DNA of 64,000 bases, from contig JAVTLE010000013.1 of assembly GCA_033439295.1 (NCBI GenBank), positions 124,001-188,000 of the forward strand, read 5' to 3'. The notes below the pieces were generated by a model. The model did no database searches, was not told where the DNA came from, and saw nothing but the letters and a program-made list of their open reading frames with translations. Positions 26,021 to 38,900 of the stretch are shown here, piece after piece. The stretch's first letter is position 1. Every line of letters begins with the position of its first letter. The translations under genes were made by a program, and so were the position numbers. This stretch comes from Deuterostichococcus epilithicus. Its lineage: Eukaryota; Chlorophyta; Trebouxiophyceae; Prasiolales; Stichococcaceae.

Positions 26021-29000
26021 TCAAACGGTGAAGCCCCAGCGCCACACCTCCTCGTGCTCGAAGCGCTGGCGGCACTGGTCGTACAGCGGCGCGTCCATCT
26101 CCTGGAACATCTTGCGCACGTTGACGGTGAGGCCGTGCACCGCGGGATTCCAGTGGCTGCGCGCGTTCCGCTCCAGGGCCGGCAGCACCGCCGGCACCAC
26201 GGCGCCGCGGTGCTGCGCCACCAGCCCCACGATGGCCTCATTGTTCCAAAGGAACAGGCTGCGCTCCGCCACCTGCGCGCGACGGTGCAGGGCAGGGTCT
26301 TCGAATGGAGTCCTGCATATCATGCGTCCCTGGAGCGAGCGCCCCACATGCTAGCAGATGTTCAGGAGCCACAGCTCTGTGGTAGTCCCTGTGCAATACA
26401 TCCTGGACAGGGCTTTGCACAGCTTGTGACGGGTATCCCCCTGCTAAAACGTTGACTGTGATGATAGCAGCATCACAGTCAGAGGGACGCACCTGGAAAT
26501 GGGAGCTGTTGAGGCAGCGGGAGATCTGCCGGAACAGCGGACCCACCACCTTGCCAAACTCCTGCGGCTGCAGGGGCACGAGAAAACGGGGTTCAGCACC
26601 TGCCTCTTGGCGCTGTGGGACTATTTCTTTGGGTCCCAGCTCCAGCGGACGAGCAGCACGGCACAGACCGCGCGTGGCCAGGCAGCAAGTCCGAGCCTGG
26701 TGTCATGTCGCCGCCCCAGCGTGAGCACGCAGTCAGGTGGTAATCTGCGCTCGATTTGCGCCCATCGCCGCACAGTCTACCGCCATCAAGGTGCACTTCA
26801 GGGCGAGTGAATTTGCGCTGCGCGCTGCTTACCTGGGTGATCTCCAGGATCTCCTCCAGCTCGCCCAGGAACAGCACCTCCTTCTGGCTGTTGGTGAGCG
26901 GCCAGAAGCGCAGCAGCGCCCGCAGCACCGGCTCCGCCAGCGTCGGCTCCTTCTCCACGAACTGGAGGTTTGCATCACACAGGATCTTTTGTCTATATTC
27001 CATATGGAGCGGCTGCGGCTCGAGACAAGACCCGCGTGGACAGCTGCCATGGTGCAGCACGAAGTGCACATGACGTGGAGATATGTATCGACCGTCTAGC
27101 CGTGATGGCTTGCGCGCACAGCACAGGGTTCAATCTCTAACGCTCACTGAAAGAAGATTCAGACACGGCCGCCTTCCCAATACCCGCAGACTGCTTGCTC
27201 GCCAAAAGAGAATCGTACGCATGTGTTGCGCGGGCTACAGAGGCAGCGGCAGGGGCAGCGCAGCACCTGAGTGACGCAGTAGGCCAGCTGCTGGTGGTAC
27301 ATGCCGACGCACTTGGGCTTGTGCAGCGGCATCAGCGCCTTTGTCAGGAAGGACTGCACGGCAGCAGGGGGAGCAGAGCAGCCGTCAGCGCCAGGGCCAG
27401 GTGTGCCAGAACTCTGCGGGACGACTTCAAAACCCTGGCGGCACAAGTGCGCTTGGGCGCCCCTGCATACCGCCTGCTGAGCCGGCCATGTCCTCCATGG
27501 TGATTGTCTAACCTGCCCTCGTTCCGACCGCGGCGGCGGGCCGCCGGCAATCCCTGACAACAACGTCGCGCATGCGCAGGCAGCCATCGTTTGCGATGCA
27601 CACTGTACAGCCCCGGCCCCAGGCCCCACCTTGTGCTCCTCTTTCAGCGGCAGCGCAAAGCCATTAATGATGGAGCCCAGTATCTCCAGCAGCTCCGCGA
27701 TGCCGTTGTGCCGCTCCGTCTCATACACAAAGCGGTAGAACACGTGGTTGATCGCCCGCCTGATGTACGGCCTGCAGGGGGGAGGCGTGCGCACACGGGT
27801 TGGCAGTCGCTCTGGGCTGGGCAGCGCTGCCAACAGAAGCAGAAAGGGCAGCAGCTGGAAAATTGTTACCTGCAACCAGTCATTTGCAGCTGGGCAGCCT
27901 GAATCGAGCCTCTGCCGGCTTGCCACGAGACCATGCACGAACCCACTTCCGACTGCATATCCATGAGTGGGAGCAGCAGCCCGAGACCCTTGCCATGCAG
28001 TTGAGCAGGTGCCATGCCCAGATCGACAATCTCCTCTGGGCAATGCCCCGATGCACAACGCGGCTGCCGCCCCACCTGTGCATCATGAATTTGCCGTAGA
28101 TGCGGTGCAGGATCGTCTTCAGGTAGTCCCGCTCCCGCGGGTCCTCGCTGTCGAACAGCTCCAGTATCCGCACCACAAATGCCTGTGCGCCACAGAGGGT
28201 TAAAGCATTTTGCTACCGAGACCTAGGACGTTCCTGCAGCCGGTGCTCAGAGCAAATGTCTGTTGCGCCACTGCTGCACGTCGACAGCACACGGCGATGA
28301 GCCTGCAACAGCGGCGGCGCCGGACACGGCTGTGCGACTTGCGCGCCAGGGTGCGGCAGTGACAGCAGTGAGTGCGGCTGAACCCTAAACCCACCTGGTC
28401 GATGTACTTTTTTGCCGCCTTTGCGTCCGTGTCCTGGCACACCACGTAGCGCAGCAGGAACTCGTACACGATCTGCGGTGCGGCAGCGGTGAGGATGCAG
28501 CTCCGAGACTCGGTGCAGCAGATGATAGAAGATGCAGCTCTTTGCCTGTCTTATGGGCATGAGTGGGCACAGCCGCCACAGTCTGGCAGGGCTGCGGGTC
28601 CGTGAGCTGGTCTGCCGCATGTGCTGCTTGAACAAATCGCCTGCTGACACCAGTCCAGCGGCCGCAGGTTGGCGCTGCTCAAACACAACAACGCTGTCGC
28701 TGCTGCCACTTGAAATATATTCCTGCCCCAGATCCCGCCAAGCGCACACCCCTCGGCGGAGTCACCGCAGGGGCACAACATGCCACAGGCAGCCAGCAGC
28801 TCACCTGCAGATGGGGCCATGTCGGCTCCAGGCTGGGCTCCTCCTCGTCAGGGTCGTAGTTCTCCTGATCCGCGCCCCTTGACGGCGGCAGCGACCGGAA
28901 GAGGTTTGCCGACAGCATGAAGATGATGTCCTGCAAAACGAATGGGTTTTCCGTGGTCGTGAGGCAGTAGTAATCACTGTGTCCAGGGTGGCCAACTCGC

Positions 29001-30452
29001 ACGCCAGGTTGAGTCACCAGAACTAGGACAGTGAAGCTGCTCAGTGTGCGCCGAGCAGCTTATGTGTGTGCTATTTGGCTGTCGACACTCAGCTTGAGCA
29101 TGAAAATGCAGATACTCGGCGTGACTTTGGACGCACAGGCGGCAAGGGCAGCACCTCAGAGACAAGCTCTGTGAACTTGCCGGTGCCGGTGTTCACGTAG
29201 TCCACCAGCTCCAGCAGCGTTTGCCGCTTCATCTCCTTCTCCCGCACATTCGCCGACTGCGCGCAGACGAAACCACGATGAACCTCTGCACAGTGCCGCA
29301 TGCACGGCCGGGCACTGACTCTAATTCGGCATCCCACACTGCTTGCTGAGGAGGTCACGCGTTGCTTACTGAGGCTGTGCATTTATAATGTCTCTGGCAG
29401 ACTGCCGCGCAACGATGGCAAGGAGCCCCGGCTAGATTCCGGCTGTGCGCGCGGGATGAGCATCAGAACAGCCATCGGAATGTGCCATGCAGCCTCGCTG
29501 CGCACCCCAGGCCCAGCAATTACAGCCCCTGTGTCGGTCCTACTGGCTCGAGACGTGCAGAAAAGGCCACTCGACCGGCTGGTACCGAGGCTTATTTGAG
29601 ACCGATGCCTGAGTGGAAAGGTTTCGGGTGGCACCTGATCGGTGAAGTCGAACGTGAAGGAGCATAAGTGCAGCTTCTTCACGAGCAACAGCTGCTTCTC
29701 CGAGGGCGGCACGTCACGAAACGCAGGCAGCGGCTCCGCGTAGTACGCTGCACAGTTTTCGTGCGTCAGCCCGGGCAGGGGCGGCTTGTCGCGCGCCAGC
29801 GGAGCGCGCGCTGGCTGCTGCTGCGACTGAGGCGCCGACTGGGGCGACGGCTGCGCCGCGGGGGCCCGCCCGGAGCCGCTGTTGGTCTTCGTGGCGGTCA
29901 CGGAGGGCACCCGCTGGTTACTGTGGCTGTTTGTGCTGGGTGCGGGCACCGACTCCGGCCCCGCGGTGGCTGTCTTGCTCTTGCCCCCGCCAAACTTCAC
30001 CTCTGCGTCACGCGAAACGCTGATCAGCGCTGCGACGGGCCCCAGCAGGCACACCCGCACCCGGATTGCTCCCAGGACCAGGTTTTGGCTGCAAAATCGG
30101 TCCGACAGCGCACTGCGAAGCGAGCAGAGAACCGCAGCGGATCCTAGAGCTTGCTGCTGCCACACGCAACCAGAGTCCCGCCTGGGCGGTGCGGAAACCA
30201 TGCCACACCTCGGTGGACAGCTAAAGCAGTGACCGAACTGACGGTCGGGTGCCTCTGGCCGGCAGCCGATCGGCGCAAGCCGATGCGTATACAACCAGAA
30301 CGATACGTGATCGCTCGGGCACCGCAGCAGCGGCTGCAACCGGCATGCAGGCGTCCCTTGCAGGCAACACAAACTGCACAAGCTACAGCTGCTTGCAGGC
30401 ACCACGCGACGCGGCAAACCATTGACAGGGGCTCACTCATTGACTTGAACAT
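26021..30452 (-). CDS. Protein phosphatase 2A regulatory subunit B' (B56)
   Basis: 11 exons, minus-strand order: 30452-30437, 30002-29635, 29256-29155, 28930-28805, 28472-28395, 28182-28076, 27771-27630, 27353-27267, 26961-26833, 26567-26493, 26272-26021; 493 aa. Strongly conserved B56 blocks in order: [163 protein letters not shown]. It is the substrate-selecting HEAT-repeat subunit of the PP2A holoenzyme. The N-terminal 120 residues before the B56 core are low-complexity (Ser/Gln/Pro/Ala). The tiny first exon codes MFKSM plus one base, so the start is less certain than the rest. The donor after exon 5 (at 28394) runs directly into a telomere-like GTTTAGGG motif. Confidence 0.95.
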
Positions 30453-31489
30453 GAAGGGCGAGCGAGGCCCGGGCTGCAGCGGCGACGAACGGCGCTATCT
30501 GGACTGATACATCAGCTGTGGGCATCAGCCACGCTCATCACGCGGTGATGCCTGCATTTGCCACCGGCTGCAACCCAGGCTGGCAGGTTCATCAGCGACT
30601 CGCGGCGCTCCGTGCGGTGCTGCCCTTTCCCACTGCTGTCTACAAACCCTGCGCCTTGGTTGCAAAAGAGGGTGCAGTGGGGACCTCGATAGCACTCCGC
30701 GCAGCCAGGGACAGCCGAAACAACGAGCGAGGCGCACGATCTGAAGCGGTCTCTGCTGCTCTCTTGCAGGATGCAAAACGTGCAGTATGTGCTGGCCAAA
30801 TGTCCAGACTGTGTGGGAGTTTACCAGTGAGGGTTTTCCTGCTTCCATACGGTCCATACGGCGTAAAGCTCAATAGGGCTTTGACGTAACTCATTACGCA
30901 TTGACGATGGAGATGGACAGATGGTGCACGCTCGTTCCACCTGCTACTAGGTTCCGAATTCACCTGAGACGCGTACGGCTGCCTAGTCCATGCCACACTT
31001 AGCGGTTGCAGGGCCTGCTGTTGGTAGCTGTCCCCGGCCAGATCGTCCGTCGGGGTTCGTGTGCAGCGGGGCAGAGCCCACTGCAACACAGGGGGCGGGC
31101 GACCTGATCTCAGAGCCGAAGTTCTGATGTCTTGGGGCCCACACATTGATGGTCCTTCGCAAAGGTGCGTGCTGCCGCCAACTTTAGTTCGAGTCCCCGA
31201 CGCCAGTCGGCTCTGGAACAACATCGCGGCAGACCCTGTAGTGGAGGCATGGGCGAAAGGATCATCGCGTCATCGAGGTTTGATGATGCCCATTGTGGCC
31301 TAGGCGGGGAAGCCATCATAAAATGGTCAGCGCATGGAAGTCTAGGTTGTGGTGCCGACATATGCCGGATCAGCATTCGTTGATGCATCAAGGGACACGC
31401 TTGAACGGTTGGATGAATATCAGCTTGCTAGACAATATTATCTTGTTAGGCAACCCCCTCTCCCTTCAGTGCCGGCAGCGGAGGTGTGC
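30453..31489. promoter_or_regulatory. Divergent intergenic region between PP2A B56 and GT31 genes
   Basis: About 1 kb between two divergently transcribed genes (B56 starts at 30452 on minus; GT31 at about 31490 on plus). By position it should hold both promoters and 5' UTRs. No conserved promoter element or reading frame could be identified. The GT31 reading frame is open back to about 31346 without an upstream ATG. Confidence 0.5.
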
Positions 31490-31619
31490 ATGCGCGGCGC
31501 ATCAGCTGTGTGTGCTCCATGGCTTCGCCGATTCGTCTTCCGACCCTCTCACGCCGCAGGCCTGAAGGCATTGGCGTCGCTTCGCACCAGTGACGACGTG
31601 GAGTGGCTGCTCCCAAGCA

Positions 31620-31654
<35 letters not shown>

Positions 31655-34600
31655 CTGCAGCAGCAGCAAGGTAGCGGCGGCGGCGGCGGCGGCGGCAGTG
31701 GCACCATCGCTGGTGCTGGCGGTGGCAGAAGAAATGGCAAACGCCTGCCATCGCCAGGCCGGCGGCGACGGCGCCTGGCGCTTGCGCTGCTGGCCGCAGC
31801 GGCAACCTGGCTGCTTCTCACCGGCATCTACATGGGCAGCCTGCTGCATGCACCGGTACGCATGCGCATTTGTAAGGCATGCCTCGCAGGCCCTGTTGCA
31901 TCGCCCTGCATGCATGCAGGCAGGCTGCGCCTTCAGACAGGCAGGATCCATGGCTGCGGCCACCCTCCCATGCCAGCACGAATGCAGTGCGCTGCTCGCG
32001 CCTACGGCAGCGCACTGGACGCCCCAGCCCCTCTCGATGCATTGCAGGCTGACCAGCGGGATTCTGACAACGCCTCCTGCGGCGCCAGCACCGGCGCGGC
32101 GGCTGCAGAGGAGCTCGTGTGGTTCACGGAGATTGCAGATGAACACGACGTGCTGCGGCGGCAAATCCTGGCCCTCCAAAACCAGAAGGTGGGTGGCGCA
32201 CAGTGGCCGGCAATAGAATGCACTGGTTGAACCAGATCAGATGAGCACCTGCAGGCAGACGGTTGGGGCCAGGTATCGAAGGGATAATTCTTGGCTAGGC
32301 ACAAAGCAGACCGTCTTCATACGTCAAAGACATGGTCAGAGCTGCCATGCATTGCCAGCTGCATCAGCTCCTGCAACTTGCTGCAAACTGAGGCGGCCTG
32401 ACCCAGGCATATGACCCGCGACCGATCTGCTTTCAGAATGCTGACACGCATGAACACTTCTGTAATCAGAGCTGGGTCTGGCGCAGGAGGCACTGCTTGG
32501 GGAGAACGGCACGGTGCCCGGAGCTCTGGATGCCATTCAGCTGCACCACACCGCCAACATGCCGCAGCCCTTCCTGTTTGTTGCCGTGCTGACGACGACG
32601 TCCACTCTCGCCCGCCGGTGCGCGCGCTCTGCGATGGACACAAGCTCCTGGTGGTGCCACCTCAGCATGCTGGCTTTGGGGATGCAATGTCGAGCCGGCA
32701 CAGGACGCCCTCTGCCGCTTCAAGCTAGCATCATACGTGTCATGGCACACGAATATGCACTGCATCGGCGCGTCAGTACGAGTAGGGGCAGTTTAGGCAA
32801 AATTATTTCGTGAACATAGTCGCGCATGTTTGGCCAGCGCAGAGCTCTCCTGCATCTCGGGGTGGCGTCAGCGGCAATGTGATCAGCGGCAGCGCAGCGG
32901 CGCATGCTGGGAGGCGTGCAGCCGCTCACAAAACGGCTCGAATGTGCAGGGAGGCGGTGCGGGACACATGGATGAAGGGCGCAGCAGATAATGGCGTGCT
33001 GGCGCGCTTCATCTTGACGGAGGAGGAGCGGAATTCCGCTGTAGAGGAGGTGCACTTTCTTTGCCGGGGTGTTAAGATGGATCGGGCTGTACAGTGTGAC
33101 GGCCATCGTGGCATGAGAGGCCGATGGGGCGGTGACGCCTCGCGGCAGCGGCGGGAAGGTGGTCGGTGATGCGCATGCTGGCCATGCGCTGCAGGAGCAG
33201 GCAAAGCACGGGGACCTGGTGTTCGTGCGGCGGGGCAGCGGCATCGGCTACCGCTCCATTGTGTACAAGGTGCCTCTGGCCCATTGCAGCACGCTGCTGC
33301 ATCCTTGGCGGGCGCTTGCGTCTGTTGCCAGCCTTTAGCGTCACAGCTCTTGTGTGGCGCCTGCAATATGCAGCTCTGCCAGGCGAGCCTGCCGCTGCAT
33401 CCTGGGCTTTCGACTTTGCTGAAAGAGCTGAAGCAGCGCAGCACCTGCAAAATCTCCTCCATTCTTGGCGACCTGTTCGACTGGCTATGCGCGGCTGCAT
33501 GTCTCGCTGCTTTGAAAGTGCAAGAAACGATCGTGCAGGCATCCGATGCACTGTAGGGGTGGTGACGCTCGAATTTTAACACTCGTTTATGTGCCCAGCC
33601 AGCAAACTATGCGTTGGGCGCTGGAGCCTGTGCTTGCTTCTGCTGTCGCCGCATAGGCGTTTCCAGCGCTCAAGTAGGCTGTGGACAGCATTGATCCGCT
33701 GTTCGTGCGGAAAACACGTGACGATACCTCACTGATCTTATCCTCGACACAATCTGGCACAGATCCCAAGTTGACGCAACTCTGTTTTTGCTGCAGGTGT
33801 TCCTGGCGCTGGAGTGGGTGGTGGACAACCTGGACCCACTGTTTGTGCTCAAAACGGACGATGATGCATACGTGGACACCGCCGCCATGGTCGCTGCGCT
33901 GCGGGGGTTGTGCCTGAATGCCGACTGCCGCAACGAGCGGTGCGGCGGCGCCCCAAGTCCCTCACAGTCGGTCACGACGGGCAGTCACGCGCTGGCCATT
34001 GACCTGTGTCTCTGCAAGTGGCGGTGCAGCCGGCAGGCCCTCGCTGCCTTGGGTGCTGCTTTGAATTGGGCAGCCGCGGCGGCACCAATGCTCGATCGTG
34101 ACTCCCGAGTCCGGCTGCTCGTAACTTGCCCTCAGAGGAAAGTATCGATTTACAAGCGCCACCGCGACCTCCGCAGGCTGTACCTGGGCAGCGAAAAGCG
34201 CAATGGGGAGGTCATCACGGACGAGGCCAACAAGTGGTCCAACCTGGAATACTTCCGCCTGACAGGCCTGCGCGAGTATGCGCCCTACATGATGGGCGGC
34301 GGGTGCGCTGCCATTTCGATGCACATCCCTGTCTCCTTCCTGTCTCCTTCCCTCTTCTGATTCCCTCTTCCACTCAACCTGGAGTACTTCTGCCCATCCA
34401 CGCCCTGTGATGGGGGTGTGCACCTGAAGAGACAGTTTTTCCATGTGCAGTTGTACAGGCTTCGGCTGCTGCTTGCGACAGGCCGAAATATTCCACGATG
34501 ACCGATCTCAAGTCAGTCGCTGATTACTGCAGGGGTATGTCTCTCCGTATGGGATGTGAATTCACGATCTGGTGGCTCACACGCCATTGCACCGCTCGAG

Positions 34601-35885
34601 CCCATCCGAATCCGTTGCAAGTCGCTATTCTAGGACTCAGGCAAATGCATGACTGCCTGACGCCCAACAATCCTGGTCTGCAGATACGTCCTCAGCCCGG
34701 ACGTTGCCAAGGCGCTGGTGGAGACGCACGCCATCGCGCCGGTGAAGCTTCTCTCGACCCATTGCAAATCTGAACCACATGAGAAACATTCCTCGTTCGT
34801 TTCTGCAGGTACGTCTTCAGCTCGGACGTGGCCAGGGCGCTGGTGGAGACGCACGCCATCGCGCCGCTCAAGTTCATGCCCAACGAGGACGCGACCTTCG
34901 GCTTTTGGGTCATGGGCATGAACCTGCGGAGGGTGGACCATCCCCGGGCCAAGACGCCCGCGGGCCACTGCTGCTGGGGGTGCGTGTTGGGATGTGCTGA
35001 ATGGGTCCCCAACTCGTGGGCGCCTCGCCAGCAGAGCTGCCCGCATGAATCTACTGGGAGCCTGCGTCCGAGCCGAACTGCGCGTCCCTGCTGTGCAGGC
35101 CAGCTGGCCGCATCTCCACCTGCTCACCTCCACGGCGGGCGCTCGCTCCGTCTTTTGACGCCTCTCTTCTCTAAAAGCGTCGACTGCTTAGATGGGACAA
35201 ACGCTGTGTCACACCAGGGCGGTGGCGCCAGAGGACGCCACAGGGCGGTGGGCGCCGTTCCGGCTGCGTCCCTACGACCGCATCTGTGCGCAGTGGCTCA
35301 TCCTGCACAAGGTCGACAACAACGACCAGATGCGGTGCGCGACATCGCTCATGTGTCTCAGCGCCGTTGAGTGATGAGGAGTCTCGGGTTTGGTGATATC
35401 AGCCGATGCAGCTGCTCTTGGTGGCTTTGTGTCGTTTGGTCCACAATGGCCGCAACCAGCGTGCAGCGGGACAGACCAGCCTCGGGCGCATCTCACACGC
35501 ATCCCACTCGGCGAGGGATGCCTGCCGCATCCATCTCCGGCGTATCAGGGTCCTGCGGCGTGTCGAGGCATGCTCGCCAAGCCAGCTCTGCAGCCTGCAA
35601 CCTGCCGCACGCGCACTGCGCAGGTACATCCACGAGCGGCTGGGGCGATGCCCGGAGCAGGAGCGGCTGGAAGGCCGCGCCCGCCAGCTGGCGGCGGACG
35701 CCGGCCGCCCCTGGCCTCTCGTCGGCCCCCTGGAGGTGCACTCCTCTCAATCACTGCACGTGTCTGAGACTGAGGACACCCTGCGCAGGCGACCGGGACA
35801 GGAGCCGTCTCGGTTTCTCACACGCTGGCATTTTGGTTCCCCATGCCTTGCCGCCCAGCAGAGCGTGTGCGACTGCGCGTGGTGA
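31490..35885 (+). CDS. GT31 family (beta-1,3-galactosyltransferase/fringe-like) type II membrane glycosyltransferase
   Basis: 10 exons: 31490-31855, 32048-32188, 32487-32617, 32950-33049, 33195-33269, 33797-33939, 34177-34302, 34809-34979, 35218-35334, 35624-35885 (TGA); 543 aa. The cytosolic N-terminus contains two poly-Gly tracts encoded by GGC runs, then RRRRR and a membrane anchor (LALALLAAAATWLLLTGIYM). The catalytic region shows family landmarks: FLFVAVLTTTSTLARR, REAVRDTWM, DPLFVLKTDDDAY (the DDD metal-binding motif), LYLGSEKR, TGLREYAPYMMGGGYVFS, NEDATFGFWVMG. Role: transfer of a sugar to a glycoprotein or glycan in the Golgi. The acceptor cannot be inferred. The ATG at 31490 is the first in frame after a stop at 31343, but an upstream exon is possible. 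The end is less certain: exon 10 could splice at about 35735 instead of reading to 35885. Confidence 0.88.
31621..31697 (+). repeat. GGC trinucleotide runs coding poly-Gly
   Basis: Two GGC runs (about 31622-31654 and 31675-31697), separated by a short CAG run, encode Gly tracts interrupted by a few Gln in the GT31 cytosolic tail. Length polymorphism or assembly error is likely here. Confidence 0.85.
34684..34741 (+). repeat. Duplicate copy of a GT31 exon 5' half inside the preceding intron
   Basis: The segment is preceded by CTGCAG and repeats the start of exon 34809-34979: it reads YVLSPDVAKALVETHAIAP against YVFSSDVARALVETHAIAP. It ends at a possible donor (GTGAAG). Its phase does not match the next exon, so it is probably a non-functional exon-edge duplicate. 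Confidence 0.85.
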
Positions 35886-35991
35886 ATTGAGCAGCGTGAC
35901 TGCCGGTCTGCTCACCTGACGACAGCAGTGATGGTGACCTGCTGCTAGAAAAAAAAACCTGCAAAGGTGCGGCAAAGGGACGGGGGTCAGC

Positions 35992-38900
35992 ATGCCGGTG
36001 CAGACCGCGGCGCTGACGGACTGGCGGGCCGGCTTCCACCTGTTCGGCTACAATGACAAGACGCCCTGGAGCGCCGACGGCAGCCTCATGCTGGGCCTGC
36101 GCACCGCGCTGTCACCGCGGGACTTGGGCCCAGGCGACGCTGCGCAGATCGGCATCATCCCCTTCGCCAAAGGCGCGCGCCCGCTCGCGTGCCCAGTGTC
36201 TGTCCTGCATATGATGCTTCACGAGACTGCGCGCTCTGTGCAGCTGTTCCTTGTGCTGCATTGGGGCCACGGCCGCTGATGCGGCCGCATTGTGGGTCTG
36301 GAAAGCCCTGACTCACCTGCGCAGTGACGCATTTCGTTGCCATCCGTGTCGTTCAGGACTGATGCAAGCAGCAGGAAGGCATGTCACAGCTCCTGCAAAA
36401 AGCCAGAGCTGGAGCCCTGACCTAGTGTCCCTACTGTCCGCAGGCAAGCCGGTGTCTCAGGACCGGGCAGGCTGGTCGTGGGAGCCGCTGGCGACGACCA
36501 CCGCCTGGAACTACCACATAGGTGCGCGCTTTTGCATTTACTGAAAAAAGATTTATGGCCACGTTGAGCGCCTTGACGCGAGTGCACACCATCCTGCGGG
36601 GTTCCATACAGACCTTGATGTCGGCACACTCGGTGTCCGGGGCTCTGCGGCAGTGCAGGACAGCATTTCCACTGGCAGCTCGCGCTTCTTACAGGGCGGA
36701 GCAGCCAGCTCCGCGGACACGCACGCTGGTCTGCTGCATCACCCTAAAGCCTGCTGTCCCTGCTGGCGTCACGCTTGCAGCGGATGCCGCTTGCACCTCG
36801 CCTGACTTTGCTGTCCGTGCCCGGTGCTTGCAGGCGCCAACGCGCAGTGGGTGGGTCGCTCCAACCGCCTGGCGGCTTTCAACGCGCGCGCCTGCCGCCC
36901 GGGCGCCTCGAGCGACGAGCTGTGCACCATCGTCATCGATGTCGTCAGCAAGTGCGGCGTCGCAGCCCTGCAACCCTATCACAGACCCTTTCTCGGAAGC
37001 TGACAGGAGCACGTCCCCTTGGGCCAGCAGGCTGGCCAGGAGCAGTCGCCGCAATGTCCATATGCGCATGCCAATGGCAATGGTGCAATGGTAATGGGTG
37101 TGAGCTGTGCGGCGTTGATGCGCAGACGGAGGATGCGGGTACTGCCGCAGCCCATCTTCAACATCAGCCCCGACGGCGCGGTCGCGACCTCCCTCGACTT
37201 CGTCCGCCTCAACCACGGCCGCCCTGGTGCGCAGTCCCGGCCCAGGTTGACCCATAGGGCGACGCTGAGCACCTGCTGCGTTGCTGCCGGTGTGGTGTGG
37301 CCGTCACTCGTGCTCGTGGTCCGCCAATGCCTCTTGAATCTTGATCCTCAATGCTTGTGTAAGCCCGAGCGCTGCCAGTCAGTTGTCGGACAGCCGCCAC
37401 CAGGAGCACACGCGACGTGCTGCAGACCTGGAAGCTGTCCTGATGCTGCAGCTGGTTTGACAGAGGTGTCATGTGATCTTGGGCCAGCGCTGTCCTAATC
37501 AGCAGAAGTTGCGGATGAAATCACAGGGTTTGGCTATGCGGCTAGCCGGCAGGCAGGCGACGCGGCCGCCAGGGCCAGGTGCCCCAACGACGATGGCCTG
37601 TGGCTCATGGACATGGCGTCAGGTACGTGGGTGGTACATCTGCGCCCCCAGACAGTGGCTGCTAGTGGCTGCCAGTACTTTGCCCCTGGCCCCCTTGGGT
37701 GGCTGCTGCACACCTGGAGGCAACCGCGAGCGCGCAGCTGCCTCTGGGATTTTTCCACCCTGTTTAGCCGCATCCACCGAACGGGTACCTGGATCGACCG
37801 AACACCAGATGTGTCTTCCATGGTGCGCAGGCGAGTCCACGCTGCTGGTGTCGCTGCGGGACCTGTTCGACGCGGTGTCGGAGGACGGCCCCTTTGGCGG
37901 CGGCGCCGACCCCATCACCGGGCTGTCCTACAAGCTGCGGGACCGCATGCCGGGCCAGACGCTGCGCGACTGCATGCACTGGATCAATCACCCGCAGGTG
38001 GCCGGTCGCTCCTTGACAAAGTGAACCTGAACAGACGTCAAAAGCGTGATTTCCTCATTTCTGATTCAATGTTTGCTTCCCTTCTCGTCCCTGGCCGTCG
38101 ACCGTGCAGTGTTGTCCAAACCCCTGCACGAGTTGTCCTGCCCTCTGTTCCAGGTTAATTCTGTCTGCAGCAGAGGTGAAATCCTTGTCTGCAGCCGGTC
38201 AGTCCCCTGCAGGCCGCGCTTGCAAGGTTGTGACACGCTCTCTGCGGTCACATCATTCGTGCGGCTAGCATCTGCAGACACACCAGCGCAGCGGCACCGG
38301 CATGCTGCAACTGTACACTCGACAATGTGCACGGCCGACTGCGGACGAAGGCGTCCCTGCTCTTCACCTGCAGTTCAGCGCGGACGGCCGCCAGATAGTG
38401 TTCCTGTACCGCATCGGCAAGTGCCCCCGCTTCTTCGGCGCCTACTTCCGTACCTACGTCTTCACCATCGACACCTCCGGGCAGCACCTGTGGCGCGTGC
38501 CCGTGGTGGAGGGCGCGTACCACGACTTTGGCAACGACGGCCGGCTGCTGGTGGCCGATAAGGTGGGCTGTCCGGCCTCAGCTGGCAGCTGGTGGGGCGG
38601 CACCCTGTTTGAGGCGCGGCCGTCCCTTCTGCTGTGCCCTCTGCTTACCGAGGGAGACAGGGCGACGCTGGCCGGCCAGCCGCCGCTCTGACGCCAGCAG
38701 CCGCTGGTCGCTGACAGGCTGTACAGGACAATCCCAGAACAAGGATTGGACCCACTGAACCGCTCAACAGTGCCCTGCTGCCCGCCTCGCGGCGATGCCT
38801 GGCGACGCATTTCACTTCTGACCGAATGCCGCTCCACACCGTGTACGTTTGGCCTCTCGTCTGTACTGCCGCTTTCCCCACGTGCAGGAAGGGTACACGG

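Noticed and set aside
27159-28058. 299-codon minus-strand frame taken as one gene
   Set aside because: It mixes two B56 exons with intron sequence; conserved B56 blocks stop exactly at GT-AG boundaries.
29383-30417. 344-codon open frame taken as one gene
   Set aside because: It contains the true second exon of the PP2A B56 gene (30002-29635) but reads through introns on both sides; the spliced model explains it better.
31621-31697. Poly-Gly coding run considered an assembly artefact that breaks the gene
   Set aside because: The frame stays open on both sides and leads directly into a good membrane anchor, so the run is probably real although its length may vary.
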